Assembly: GCF_000283155.1 (NCBI RefSeq)
Contig: NW_004454171.1
Span: 14,180,639 to 14,244,638, forward strand
Reading direction: 5' to 3'
DNA from: Ceratotherium simum simum
Lineage: Eukaryota > Chordata > Mammalia > Perissodactyla > Rhinocerotidae
DNA length: 64,000 nucleotides
Positions 11,801-23,063 of this stretch are shown in pieces. Numbering within the stretch: the first letter of the stretch is position 1; each line of letters starts with the position of its first letter. The translations under genes were made by a program, and so were the position numbers. A model generated the notes under the pieces. That model searched no databases, was not told the origin of the DNA, and saw only the letters and a list, made by a program, of their open reading frames with translations.

Positions 11801-13342
11801 GGGTAGACTCACAGACTAAGTCACTTTATACTAATAAGCTATATAGTCTTCATTTAGAAAAGTGAAAGGATTTGGTGTTCTGATTAGAGTCTTTAATCCT
11901 GGATGAGCCTTTCCTAGGACTGGGATTAAAAGATCTCAAGCCAGGGGAGTGTTCAGGAAGCTGGGATACTTACGCTTGGGTGAATTTAAATCTCATTTTG
12001 GGTCTGTCCTTTAACTCAGGGGTTGCCTCCATGATTACGTGTATTTTTCATATTTATTGCCTTCATTTCTTCTGTAGTATTTCCAGAAGCATTGGGAGCC
12101 CAGAACATTTAAACTAAGAGAACAGATTTTTGAAAGGATTTATGTTTCATACCATGATTTAAGAATAGTGTTTTTATGTGATGTATTACCTCAAAATATT
12201 TCATTCTTTTTTGGCAAACACTATATTCCCTATTTGTTCCTGAGCAAATACTAGAGATGAGCATTTGGCTTCAGTTACAGATAAAACCAGGGATGTATTT
12301 ATGATTCCTGGCGCTGCACTCCTGAATTAAGTAATGGTACTTCAATAACTTGACTTCATGTATTAGGGCAAATGGTGTTGGCAGAGAACTTTCAAAGGTA
12401 CTATTCTGATGCTTTTGTTCCATTTCCCTTTGAAGTTTAGATGCTAGTTGGAGCAGACAAATTTCACAATGATTTCACCCCCGGTGAGGGGCCTTTCGGT
12501 TGCTTCAATCTCAGAAGAATTGGAGCCACGATTGGGTTTGGTGGAATTTGCTTTGTCTGGCTCAGGCTACTCCTCCTAAGGGGTCGGGGGCCGTGGTTCC
12601 TATGGTGGCGGCTCTCTCCTCTCCTGCAATCACAGCCTCGCGGCTCTTTGTGTGAGCTGTTATCAATTTCAGTGCTATGGTTTGTTACCTCTATTTGTCC
12701 TATAACTAGAAATTTGATAAGGTTATGTGCCTGTCAGATGATTTAGATGTCAGGTGTAGATGCAGCAAAGCGATTTTGACAAGTCAAACATTGGTGCAGA
12801 GAGGGGGGGGACAAGGATGACCTGCCGAGAGAAGAAATAAAATCTCTTACAGCCTCACTTTCCTTCTCTTTTAACTTTAGGTCAGGACTTTAACCTCTTT
12901 AATTTGTCCCTTCTTAAGTGAGTGTGACATGGTGACTTCCGGCTTCTATCTAAAGGGCAATGAAATGGAGGCCTACCTTTGGAGGGTAGATGCTGGCATT
13001 TAGGGAGATTTGACTTTTGAGTGTTCTGATAAAAACATCTGGGTCTGGGAACTTTATCTTTTTGACTGAAGCTGAGGGGAAGGTCTTAGAAGACGAGGTT
13101 TGTTAATGCCAGTGTCTGTTACATGTGTGTGTTATGGAGAGCCCAGTATTTTTAGTAGGCTGTGCTCCTTTCTCTTAGGTGGGGGTAAGGGCCCAGTGCT
13201 TGGCAGCTCCTGTTTCTTTTGCTGGGTTCTGCAGTCCCAGCAGTGATTCCATGAGTCTTGCTCATTGGCTTGATGTATTGTCTATTGGATGAGGAGGTGG
13301 TCGAGACTCTGATGAATAGCTTTAGGTTTCTTAGACCTGTTC
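11801..13342. other. Intron, including an unexplained GC-richer patch
   Basis: Mostly unremarkable. A GC-richer stretch at about 12480-12640 has ggtcgggggccgtggttcc and tatggtggcggctctc. In one frame it reads GGRGSYGGGS, reminiscent of glycine-rich RNA-binding protein tails, but frames are broken and the flanks do not match anything I know. It could be a decayed processed pseudogene, with low confidence. Confidence 0.35.
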
Positions 13343-13545
13343 AGTTTTTTTTTTTTTTTTTTGCTTGAGGAATATTAGTCCTGAGCTAACATCTGTGCCA
13401 GTCTTCCTCTCTTTTTGTATGTGGGCCACCGCCTCAGCATGGCTGACAAGTGGTGTAGGTCCATGCCTGGGATCTGAACCCGCGAACCCGGGCCACCAAA
13501 GCAGAGCATGCTGAACTTAACCACTACGCCATGGGGCCAGCCCCA
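13343..13545 (-). mobile_element. ERE-type tRNA-derived SINE, antisense
   Basis: A T-run on the left is the reverse-complemented A tail. It is followed by gagctaacatctgtgcc, a cagcatggctgacaagtgg block and the tRNA head. The B box appears reversed at 13470-13480 with one change (ggatctgaacc). The end ggggccagcccc is the start of the element. Divergence is higher than in the other copies. No clear target-site duplication. Confidence 0.85.
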
Positions 13546-14984
13546 TTTTTTTTCTTAATTGATTAAATAACGTGTACTTCTGAGCTTTCCCAGTATTTAA
13601 ATCTCTTTGCAGCCCCCACTGAATATATAGCTTTGCTTTGGCATCTACCATAGCAGAAAATTACCTGTTTTGCTAGTGGTAGGTTGGGCAATAGTGATCC
13701 CAGTAAAGGTTAACATGACCAAGAGATGCTGCTGGAATTGTAGGCATACTTCTGGTATTTTGCCACCTGGTTTTGTGAAGTTCTGAAATGAACTTCAAAT
13801 GTAACGTAGGTATTCAAATGTAGGTATTCAAATGTAACTCATCTTGACAGGGGTTTTGTTATACTCTACAAGCACAATTCAAAGAAATAATGAATTTATA
13901 TTCATGGTAGTTTTGTTTGAGTTTATTTAAAGAAACGAAACACACACAATCTCTATAATAGCTCTTGCTACTGAAGTATTGATGGTGCTGACAAAGAGAA
14001 AACTCAGACCAGATGGTTTCCAAACAGTGCAACCACCTGGCTCTTGGGCAATGCCAGCTTATTCCTGGTTCTCAAATAGCTGTACTCTCATGGACTATGA
14101 AATGTATAAATGAGACGGTCATGGGCTCAGGCAGAACAGCATTCCAAAATTAGGATTATTAAGAGACATTAAAACACTTATCCATGTCACCTCAAACTGG
14201 CCCCTCTCGTCACCTTCCATCACTGGTAGAGTCCCATTTGTTTTTTCTTCTTTCTCTTTGTAACTATAAATCCCAGTTCTTCTTTACTTCCACATTGCAA
14301 AGAAAAAAATCACTATTGCTTCTCGAGATGTTTATTCTGGAGGGAGAAGAAAGACGCTTTGTCCTTTTGGGAAACAGACTTACCTGGACCCTGTTAGTAT
14401 CTTCGGACCAAAAGGAGGACTTTTAGGTGAGCAAGGGAAGAATTTAATTTCACCTGTAGCACTATGAAATTACTCTGAATCATGAAACTTGAAACTTCGT
14501 AGAAATACAACCAAGATAATATATTAATCAATGTGTAGACTTATGCAGTAGTTTTAAAAATTATAACGTTAAAGTTAAACTTTGGGATTTTAAAAAATTT
14601 TGTGTCTAATTTTTCATGTTGGAAATCAGAGTTAATTTAAAAGTAAAAATATTGAATAATCTACAAAGTTTTCTAAGTTGGTGCTTTAAGACGGCAATCA
14701 TTTTAAAGTTTCATTTTGAAGTAGTCACCTCAGTTATTTACTTGCTCATTTGATGAACTCCTACGGAGCATCTAATTGGTAGTGTTCGTAACCATGAAAG
14801 ATCCAATACTGGCTAATGTATGTGACATGTAAGACAATTTAAAAATTATTTAAGATCTTGTTTACACTATTGTTTACAGTCTAGTCTTTTTAGAGAAGTA
14901 ATGGTATATGTTCATTGAAATTACATTTCGATCTAAATGAGGGTCTTTGAAGTTTACAAGATGTTTGAATTACCATCTTGTAGC
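13546..14984. other. Intron, nothing recognised
   Basis: AT-rich. A short imperfect direct repeat (aggtattcaaatgta, about 13808-13838) is visible. No supported gene. Confidence 0.4.
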
Positions 14985-15103
14985 ATGATAGGGTAGAAAG
15001 AGCAGAGGCTTTTGGGACAGCAGATCTGGATTTGAATTGTGACTCTACTGCTCACCAGATGGTGATGTTAGGCTTGTGTCTTAACCATGAAGCCATGGTT
15101 TCC
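14985..15103 (+). mobile_element. MIR SINE, 5' half
   Basis: agagcagaggcttttgggac, gatttgaattgtgactctac and ttaaccatgaagccatggtttcc follow the sense MIR (gagcacggactctggagcc ... gggttcgaatcc ... cagtttcc). Its right half resumes at 15581 after an insertion. Confidence 0.65.
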
Positions 15104-15580
15104 TGTATTAGTTAGGATTCTTGGCTACAAGTGATAGAAAACCCAGCCCTCATTAACTTGATCAAAATGGTTTATTTCGGGAATATTAGGGTACAAAAAT
15201 CCAAGGACAGGAAGTGCCTGTTTGGGCTTCAGGAACAGTGCGAATCAGGACTCAAATGCCATCAAGTCCAGGATTCTTTTTGGTCGATGAGCTGGATTCT
15301 GGTGGTGGCAAACATGGCTGTCAATAGTTCCAAAATTTTATATCTTAGAGTTTTAGTTGCCAGAGGGAGAGACTCATTCTACACTTGGGGCCCAATCCCC
15401 AAATCCCCCAAACATCTTGAGTTGGACGAACCTAGGCCGGATGACTGACTACTCTTGGGCCGATCTGCCATGGTTAAGAAAGTGGGTTGTGTAGGAAAAT
15501 GGCGCCCCTTAAGAAAACCTTAATAGAGGGAGTGAGGCATGGGACCATTACTAGAAGGAAGGACATTTTGAGTGAACCAG
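15104..15580 (+). mobile_element. Unclassified interspersed repeat, copy 2, inserted in a MIR
   Basis: Begins tgtattagttaggattcttg and continues with gctacaagtgatagaaaacc and a ggtttatttcgggaat block. This matches the start of the 24385 copy in layout. It is flanked by near-identical gccatggtttcc (15092-15103) and gccataggtttcc (15581-15593), consistent with a target-site duplication. The family name is not known to me. Confidence 0.55.
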
Positions 15581-15740
15581 GCCATAGGTTTCCACTAGAT
15601 TTCTCATATGTAAAAAATGGTAAAATAGATATCTCTTTTACAGAGTGGTTTTGAAGAGTGAGCAAGATAGTCTGTCAAATGCCTAGTATAGCGTCTGGGA
15701 TACCTCGTAGCTCTTTAATAAATCAGAGCCGCTATTGCAT
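15581..15740 (+). mobile_element. MIR SINE, 3' half
   Basis: tttctcatatgtaaaaaatgg, agtggttttgaagagtgagc, tgcctagtatagcgtctggg and ctctttaataaatcagagcc match the sense MIR right half (tcatctgtaaaatggg ... gtgcctggcacatag ... ctcaataaat). It completes the MIR begun at 14985. Confidence 0.65.
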
Positions 15741-17744
15741 AGCAGGAGGCAACAAGCCAGCATTTCTCAAAACTGGAACCTGTAATCCACGTGAAGCTCT
15801 CACTGTTAACTGAAACCTAACAAGCCATCATTCTTCACTTCATTCTTCAGCACTTCTAATGTATTTATTTCTAATAGTTTCTTCCCTGTGGAAGACCTGA
15901 ATTAGTACTAAGTTTCTAGTTGTACCATAGATATGTTAATAACCTGTAAAAATTTCTAGGAGATTTATGTTTTAAATAAAATTCTGTACTAAGGATTTAA
16001 TCTTTTACATTTTTTTGATTAAAATGCCTTGCTGAGATCCATGGGTTTTTCTAGGTGGTGAAAGCTGTCTATCATGGAAGCTGTTCCCAGTGTCATTTGT
16101 GTGCACATTAAGTATAATACATTTAGATTTCTTCTTCTTTTGCATTATATATTTTTTTATTGGTTTTTGCTGTGTTATAGTTTTTATTTTCCTTTTTTTG
16201 GAAGAATGTTTTCTTATAGAAAACAGTCGGTGTTGGCTGATGGATAATGCCACTGTAGTGTCAGTATCCGTGTCGGAGGGCTGTTAGGGCCAATTTTAAT
16301 GACATTATCGGTTTGTTAGGGAGCAGGCATATGTAAGAAAAGGGAGGAATCATCTGTCACTTTCATCAGCTGTGACTCTGAGATTAAAGACAGGTTATTT
16401 TCACTTTCATGACTGTTTTGTGTTAGTTCAGCTCTGTTTACATTTGCTTGATTCTTGATTTTATCCTTATTTCTTTTCTTCACCATAGTTTGAATGTAAT
16501 TTTCTTTTCTGAATTACTAATTTCCTAATTAGTTTTTTCCTCACTGGAAATTATCCACTTTCTAATACTTTGTAATTCAGAATATGTACCCAGGAATGTT
16601 CCCTGTTGTAACTTATTATCCTCTCCTTAATGTAACCTTGCCTGGTATCTTCTGGTTCAAAATAATTTCAATAATATTCTTCTCTGGGTGTGAATTAGGC
16701 TATTTGTATTTAAAAATCATAATCATGTAATGGGATGAGGCTGGCTTTCTCTAAAGGATTAATAGTTAAGAGAACACGTGTCCAGAAATCAAAATTCATA
16801 AGTTGTCTGAATTATTAAATGTTATTTAAGAAGTAACATGGCAACATGAATCAGCAATAATCAGAATCTATGAGTCCTCTTCAGGACTACATCAAGTATT
16901 AGAATATTAATTGCTTTTTGCTTCTTTAGTACCTGAATAGTTAATTGGATGATACTTTAGTTTCCTGAAAAAAGTTAATCATCATTATCAAATACTTAAT
17001 TTACTCCCCAGAGTAATTTATGACTCATAGGCAGAATTTGGTGGATTTGTTACGTTTTTCTATTGTGAAATTCTTGGTGAACATATGCATTATGTGTATA
17101 TATTTTAGGCCCCAATTTTCTTCATTAATGTAGATATGATTTTTTGGTTTGAATCCCACCAATACTACAGTTTTGGCAATGGCATCCTCCCTGCTGGTGT
17201 GATCCTTACTAATAGAAAATTTAAACAATCGTTTCCTTGAAAAGAAATACCTAAAAACACATTTTGGAGGAAAAGAGTGGGTTGTGTTAAACTTTTCTTT
17301 GGGTGAGAATTTTTGTCCCTTTTATGGCACCACAGCTTCCATTACAGATAATGAATTAGCTAGAATTTTAAGTTATGCAGGTCTTCTGGCATCTTCTAGT
17401 AAGAAATATTCAATTGCTTCCATCTTCCTCTCTGCTTATTTACAGGACATTGTTTATATCCTATGTGTGCAGTTTGATATTTTTCATTTTGGCATTTTTT
17501 TCATTGTCAGATACATTGAGAGATAATGTCTGGGGAGATGCCACAGAGAGACTTCTGCCTCCTGTTATCTCTGTCACCTCCTTAAACTCCCTTCCTTCGT
17601 TGATAAAAATGGGCCTTAAAATGTGTACCTGTTAAGATTTATCTGAAGATAATATAAGTAAAGCATATTTTAATTTTTAGTGTATTTATATATTTTGTAT
17701 TCTATTTTGATCCCAAAAAAACGGAGGGAGCTCCCAAATGCAGG
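15741..17744. other. Intron, nothing recognised
   Basis: AT-rich with T-rich runs around 16130-16200. No supported gene or named repeat. Confidence 0.4.
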
Positions 17745-17884
17745 TGGCTCAGTGCCTGGCCCATGTGGTGGGATGCATTCTCTAGATGTTTAGTTACTAT
17801 GAGTGAGTAAACACAGGCTTCTGGGAATTGAGTGCTGAGTGCTCCTTACACATCACCTGCTGGCCATCCATCATGGCTCTGCTT

Positions 17885-17960
17885 GCATGATGTGTAAAGT
17901 GCTCAGTGCAGTGCCTGGGACGTAGTAGAGAGTTCATCAATGTCAGCCATTGTTATTATC
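17885..17960 (+). mobile_element. MIR SINE 3' tail
   Basis: tgtaaagtgctcagtgcagtg, cctgggacgtagtagagagt and catcaatgtcagccattgtt follow the MIR right end (aaagcgcttagaacagtgcctggcacatag). It abuts an opposed MIR at 17961. A similar but weaker tail lies at about 17748-17800. Confidence 0.6.
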
Positions 17961-18150
17961 ATCTCATTTAACTCTCACAAAAGTGCTATCAGTATCACAC
18001 TGCAATGATGCTTATTTTGTACACAGGGAAACTGAGGCTTAGAGAGATTAAATCACTTGCCTTAGGTCACACAGCTATTAAGAGGTGGAGCCAGTGCCCA
18101 AGACGAGTTTGTCAAAATCCTGAGCCTGAGCTGTTAACCTTAAGCTACTC
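17961..18150 (-). mobile_element. MIR SINE, antisense
   Basis: ctcatttaactctcacaaaa, acacagggaaactgaggctt, agagagattaaatcacttgc and aggtcacacagctattaaga are the antisense MIR core, well preserved. Confidence 0.9.
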
Positions 18151-19529
18151 TTTAGTGTCTTAGGGATGATTTTTAATTAGTTTATTGAGAAATTAATTAA
18201 GATGAGCTTTATTATGTATTCAGAGTATTTGTTTAGAATAAAATTTAGAGTTCAATGTTTTTTCAGTAAAGGAACTCTAAATCTGATGAAGTTGGACTGT
18301 GAATATACATAGAATACTAACAAATCTGTGAATATCAGTAAATACCTCTGCGAATGCAGTGGAAGGCTAAGGCTTAGAAACCTATGAAAATTCTTTTTAA
18401 TGCCTTTTAATTATGTTTAAAAAGGTAATTAAAATTTAATTTTATTTAATTAACCATAAATTTATGAATTAAAAGATTAATTTGTAAAAAAGCAAATTTG
18501 CTTTTGAGCTCATTTGACTTAACATTTGTTAAAATTAACTTCACCTGAAAAAAAAGCCCTTAATCAGATTTTCCTTTGTAGTTGTTTAATTCCCGTCTAG
18601 CGTCATGAGATTAGCCAATTTTCTGCATTTTTGATGTTAAAAATATAAAACTGGATAGTAATCAATCATGAAATAGTTATTAAGCTTTTAATATGTGCTT
18701 AACACCAAGCAAGATGCGATCGGATAGAAAGAGGCATATGACCCAAATTCTCCAGTACTTTAAAATCTAGTGAACTGTGCAAGATGGTACATAATTGAGT
18801 GCTAAATTTTGCAGATCAAACTAAGAATTTTGCGTGTAGTTTAAAAATGATGGGGCCCTCACAATCTCCCCTTGAAGAAATGTAATGTATCCATCATGTC
18901 ATGACAGATGATAAAATTGATCATTGATTTCATTGTATCAGATGGAGACTTGTAAATGTGTGAAATAAGGAGCAGAATAACATGAATCAGTCATAAATAT
19001 GCCTGTAGATTTTAGGCTTCCGTTAAACATATACTGACAAAGTAAGCTGCTCTAAGGCTACATAATATTCTCCTTTTGCTTACCCTTCTGCCCCTGGATT
19101 CTTCTTAGCCATCTGGTCTATTGTGATCAGCCAAGGATCCCCTTGTCCTGCTACTATTCATCATTAATCCATGTTTGGAGTCCCTTTTGCAACAACCTTT
19201 CACCCTCTCTCGATTTCTATTTTTCTTGCCTTTTTGCTTCAATTCAGTGTTTGCCAATATATTTAAACAGCTTCATTAAAATGAAGAAACTTAGAGTGAG
19301 TGATTTAACTGTCTGCCTATGGATGTCCACTGTCTCGCTCACTTGCCATTTGTGGAAAACCCAAGTCTTGGCTTTAGCTGACTGAAAATATCAACCAAAT
19401 TCCTGGTTATCATATTCTTTTTCTATTCTCCTACTTATGATTTTGATTTAGCCTTTGGGTACTTCAGCTTCCCCATCTGGGGTTTGAAAACTCTGTCCTT
19501 GCTTTCTTTGAAAATGTTTCATTATAAAA
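18151..19529. other. Intron, AT-rich, nothing recognised
   Basis: Very AT-rich around 18400-18560, with a perfect 18-nt palindrome aaaagcaaatttgctttt at 18488-18505. No gene supported. Confidence 0.45.
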
Positions 19530-19654
19530 TAGTTGATCAATACGTAAGAATATATGTAGTGTAAACATAAGTTTTACAGCATGATAATAAAAGGATCGCA
19601 TGTGAATCTACCTTTCAACTTAAGAACTTGAACATCACCAGAAACAGTGAAGCT
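19530..19654 (-). mobile_element. Old L1 3'-UTR fragment, antisense (left part)
   Basis: ataataaaaggatcgcatgtg, ctacctttcaacttaagaac and ttgaacatcaccagaaacag match the antisense 3' region of an L1M element. It continues after the minisatellite at 20139. Confidence 0.65.
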
Positions 19655-20138
19655 CCCCTTCCATGAGCAGATCCCCCTCTGTGAGCAGATCCCTTTCCTT
19701 GAGCAGATCTCCTTCTGTGAACAGATCTCCTTCTGTGAACAAATCCTCTTCTGTGAAAAGATTCCCTTCTGTGAGCAGATTCCCTTCCATGAGCAGATCC
19801 CCTTCCGTGAGCAGATCCCCTTCCGTGAGTAGATCCCCTTTTGTGAGCAGATCCTTTCTGTGAGCAGATTCCCTTCCATGAACAGATCCCCTTCCGTGCG
19901 CAGATCCCCTTCCATGAACAGATGGCCTTTCACGAGCAGATCCCCTTCCTTGAGCAGATCACCTTCCATGAGCAGATCCCCTTCCATGAGCAGATCCCCT
20001 TCCGTGAGTAGATCCCCTTTTGTGAGCAGGTCCTTTCTGTGAGCAGATTCCCTTCCATGAACAGATCCCCTTCCATGCGCAGATCCCCTTCCATGAACAG
20101 ATGACCTTTCACGAGCAGATCCCCTTCCATGAGCTGAT
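19655..20138. repeat. 18-bp minisatellite, 27 copies, with a 10-copy higher-order repeat
   Basis: The unit is ccccttccatgagcagat with variants at the first bases and at positions 8-15. The array spans 484 bp: 25 units of 18 bp and two of 17 bp (cctttctgtgagcagat, starting near 19852 and 20031). A block of ten units starting near 19819 is repeated starting near 19998, an offset of 179 bp, so ten units including the short one were duplicated together. Because 18 is a multiple of three and the reverse-complement unit has no stop in any frame, a 208-codon frame stays open on the minus strand (19574-20200). I regard this as a by-product of the repeat, not a gene. Confidence 0.97.
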
Positions 20139-20480
20139 CTCCTCACAACTCTCCTGGATGTCATGCTTATCCAGTCCCTTTCCCTCCATTTATCCACCAC
20201 GTATGTGTATATTCCTTCCTTTTTTTCCCTTCAACAAAATGTTTCTGAGATTTGTCCATATGGATCCACGTAGCTGTAGTTAATTTATTTTCACTCCTGG
20301 ATAATATTACAGTGTATGAATATACAATAATTTATTCATTCTCCTGTGGAGGGTTATTTAGGTTGTTTCCAAATTTTTTTGATAATACTACAATATTATT
20401 GTGAACATGTTGGTCTGTGTCCTCAGATGCTCATGGGCAAGGGTTTTTGGAGTGGAGCATACCTGGGGAGTGGAGCTGCT
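20139..20480 (-). mobile_element. Old L1 fragment, antisense (right part)
   Basis: tgagatttgtccatatggat, tagctgtagttaatttatttt, tacagtgtatgaatatacaa and ttattcattctcctgtggag match antisense L1M sequence near the ORF2 end. It is co-oriented with 19530-19654 and in the correct order, so the minisatellite lies inside one L1 copy. Confidence 0.8.
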
Positions 20481-21779
20481 GGGCTGCAGGATGTGCCCGT
20501 CTTTGATTTCCCTATTAACTCTTTCTTAATCTCCTTTTACTTTGTCACTCAACAGTTTACCAGTCTCTGGTTCCACTTAGATTCTTTCATCAGAAATGGC
20601 TTTCTGCCTAAGAATGGCTTTTCTCCGTAGTGGTTTTCATTTTCTTTATTGATTTACATTGTTATAATGATATTAATAATTATGGTGCAGCATTTGGAAG
20701 AGAGAACTTATATCTCAGAATTAGCAAATAATTGAATTTGCAGCTCTGCTCACCATTTTGCTTTTTAAAAAGTCTTTCTTTTCAGTCACGGTGAGCCTTT
20801 TTCTTAAGCTGGGCCAGAACCTCCCTGGTTTCCAGGCTCTTGCTCCATATGAACTTGTGAGGGCTACTTGCTAATGACTCCAAACTCAAAATATCACTGA
20901 GCATGCACACTTGGGCAGAAATGATCATATGTAAACAACAAAGCTCATTTTTGATATTTAGTGAGGGCGAGGAAACTAATATTTGCTAATGACCTACTAA
21001 GGACACGTCTTTGCTTGATGTTTTCACGTGTTATTTATGTTAACCATCTAAACATTGTGTAGCATATTGCTTTTCTTTTTTCTTTCCTTTTTCCATTTTA
21101 TACCTGAGGATCAGAAGTGTTAGAGAAATTGAAAAATTAAGATCGGAGAACAGAATTAGGGTTTAAATTTATGTCTTTTGATTCTCGATTTTGGGTTCTA
21201 ACGTATGGTACAGGAAGATAAATATGTCCTTGTGTGTGTGTATGTGTCTGTACACATGCGTATACATACATACGTAGCATGTCAGTATTATGTAGTATAC
21301 AGTATTTGAAATACATTTTTAAAGTTACTTCTGAAGAAAAATATGGCAAGTCAAATTGCCTTTTATGTATATTTCCTACATCTGACTTTAGAAATGCATT
21401 TTCAGAGTGCCTTTATTCAGTCTTGAAGGGATAAGCCTATGGGAAACGAAGACTGCATTACTTTCCAGGTATCGCACATTCTCTTTCTGAACTCCTGTTG
21501 GTGTCTTAATTCCTTCCCTTCCCATTCTAATAAGGGTATGCAGCTCACCCGGCTGGGCCTCCTGGAGAGGCCGGGGTCTGAGGCTGGGCCCAAGAACTCT
21601 CTCTGTCTTCTGTGGTCCCAGGACGGTTCTCTAATAGTGAACGACTGGGGAAGGAGGACCAGATTGCCTCCTCACTAACTGGCCTCCTGCTTCTGTCTTG
21701 CTCACCTCCAGTGGGTTAGTCAGTGGCCAGAAAGAGCCTGATAAACCGGCAGTGCATCATGTCACTGCTCTGCTGACAG
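20481..21779. other. Intron, mostly unique
   Basis: No gene supported. A short tg/ta-rich simple stretch lies at about 21228-21272. Confidence 0.4.
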
Positions 21780-22090
21780 CCCTCACTTCCTTCAGGTCTT
21801 ACTGAAATGTCACCTTCTCTTTGGGGCCTTTGCTGACCAGCCTATCTAAAAGGGCAGCACTCCTGACCCTTCTCATCTTGCTTTCTTGCTTTATTTTTCT
21901 CTTATCACTTACCCCTAACATACCATTTATTTGACTTGCATAGATCTTGTGTCTTTTCGTCTCTCCTGCTGTAATGTAAGCTCTGTGAGGGCAGTGGTCA
22001 TTGACTGCTCTCTCTGCTGCATTGTTCCCACACCTGGAAGAGTACTTGGCTCATAGTTTGTGTTCAATAAATATTTGTTGAATGAACAAA
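21780..22090 (+). mobile_element. L2 LINE 3' end, sense
   Basis: cttcaggtcttactgaaatg, tcaccttctctttggggcct, tgtaagctctgtgagggcag and the tail ttcaataaatatttgttgaatga are the L2 3' end in order and nearly full to the terminus. Confidence 0.9.
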
Positions 22091-22173
22091 GGATTGAATA
22101 GGTCAACATTTGAGGAGGAGATTCCAGAGAAGGACATTCCTAGAACACTGCCATGGTTATTCGTGGAATCATC

Positions 22174-22440
22174 GTGAAATACTTTTTTTTTTGTGTGAGG
22201 AAGATCGGCCCTGAGCTAACATCTGCCGATCCTCCTCTTTTTGCTGAGGAAGACTGGCCCTGGGCTAACATCCATGCCCATCTTCCTCCACTTTATATGG
22301 GACGCCACCACAGGATGGCTTGACAAGCGGTGTGTCAGTGCGCGCCCGGGATCCGAACCAGTGAACCCCGGGCCGCGGCAGCGGAGCGCGGGCACTTAAC
22401 CGCTTGCACCACCGGGCTGGCCCCCAGTGAAATACTTTTT
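22174..22440 (-). mobile_element. ERE1-type tRNA-derived SINE, antisense, with target-site duplication
   Basis: The body lies at about 22188-22426. It has an A tail (T-run), two gagctaacatc/gggctaacatc tail blocks, ctttatatgggacgccacc, a reversed perfect B box (ggatccgaacc, 22349-22359) and the head ending gggctggcccc. It is flanked by gtgaaatacttttt at 22174-22187 and 22427-22440, an exact 14-bp duplication. The copy is well preserved and high in CpG, so relatively young. Confidence 0.95.
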
Positions 22441-22679
22441 AACAGGAGAGTAGATTAGAGACCAGAGATGATGATAATTTTATATCCAGTGCTGAAGCAT
22501 AAGGGAAGAAAAGGCATTTTTACTGGGGAACGAGCTGAAGTTTCTAAAAGCAGCTTATGTGAGGTTCAGTGAATATTTGTTTTTTTTTTTTTTTTTCTTG
22601 ACAATCATTATTTTAATCCCACAAATACTTTTTTTCAGTGAATATTTGTTGAGTTAAAAGTTATTATGTAAGAGCACTG
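22441..22679. other. Intron, unique
   Basis: Contains a T-run at about 22580-22597. No gene seen. Confidence 0.4.
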
Positions 22680-23063
22680 TGATGAACTGAATGATTGTGT
22701 CCTCCCAAAATTTGTATGTTGAAACCTAATCCCCATTGTGCTGGTGTTTGGGAGTGAGGCCATTGGGAGGTGATTAGGTCGTGAGGGTGGAGCCCTCATG
22801 AATGGGATTAGTAAAAAAGACCCCAGTTGAGGTCCCTTATAAAAGAGACTCCAGAGAGAGCCCTCACTCCTTCCACCATGTGAGGACACATTGAGACGAC
22901 GGCCATCTATGAACCAGACGGCGGGCTTTCACCAGACACTGAGTCTGCCCACGCCTTGATCTTGGACTTTCAGTCTCCAGAACTATGAGAAAGAAATTTC
23001 TGTTGTTTATATGCTACCCAGTCTATGGCATTTTTGTTATAGCAGCCCGAACAGACTAAGACA
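22680..23063 (+). mobile_element. MLT1-type LTR (ERVL-MaLR), essentially complete
   Basis: Begins tgatgaactgaatgattgtg and ends cccgaacagactaagaca. Between are ttggga-ggtgattaggtcgtga, ggagccctcatgaatgggat, tccaccatgtgaggacaca, ttgatcttggactttcag and ctgttgtttatatgctaccc. This is the order of an MLT1A/B LTR. It stands alone as a solo LTR. Confidence 0.9.

Noticed and set aside
19655..20138. Resemblance to a CRISPR array (regular short repeats)
   Set aside because: Units are directly adjacent with no unique spacers, and the genome is a mammalian one.
19574..20200. 208-codon minus-strand open frame with hexapeptide repeats
   Set aside because: It is fully explained by the stop-free 18-bp minisatellite; the repeated peptide changes phase at the 17-bp units, which a real protein would not tolerate.
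22349..22426. tRNA-like sequence in the ERE heads (also at 36047, 43899 and 60680)
   Set aside because: The B box and tRNA-like head belong to SINEs with A tails and target duplications, not to functional tRNA genes.
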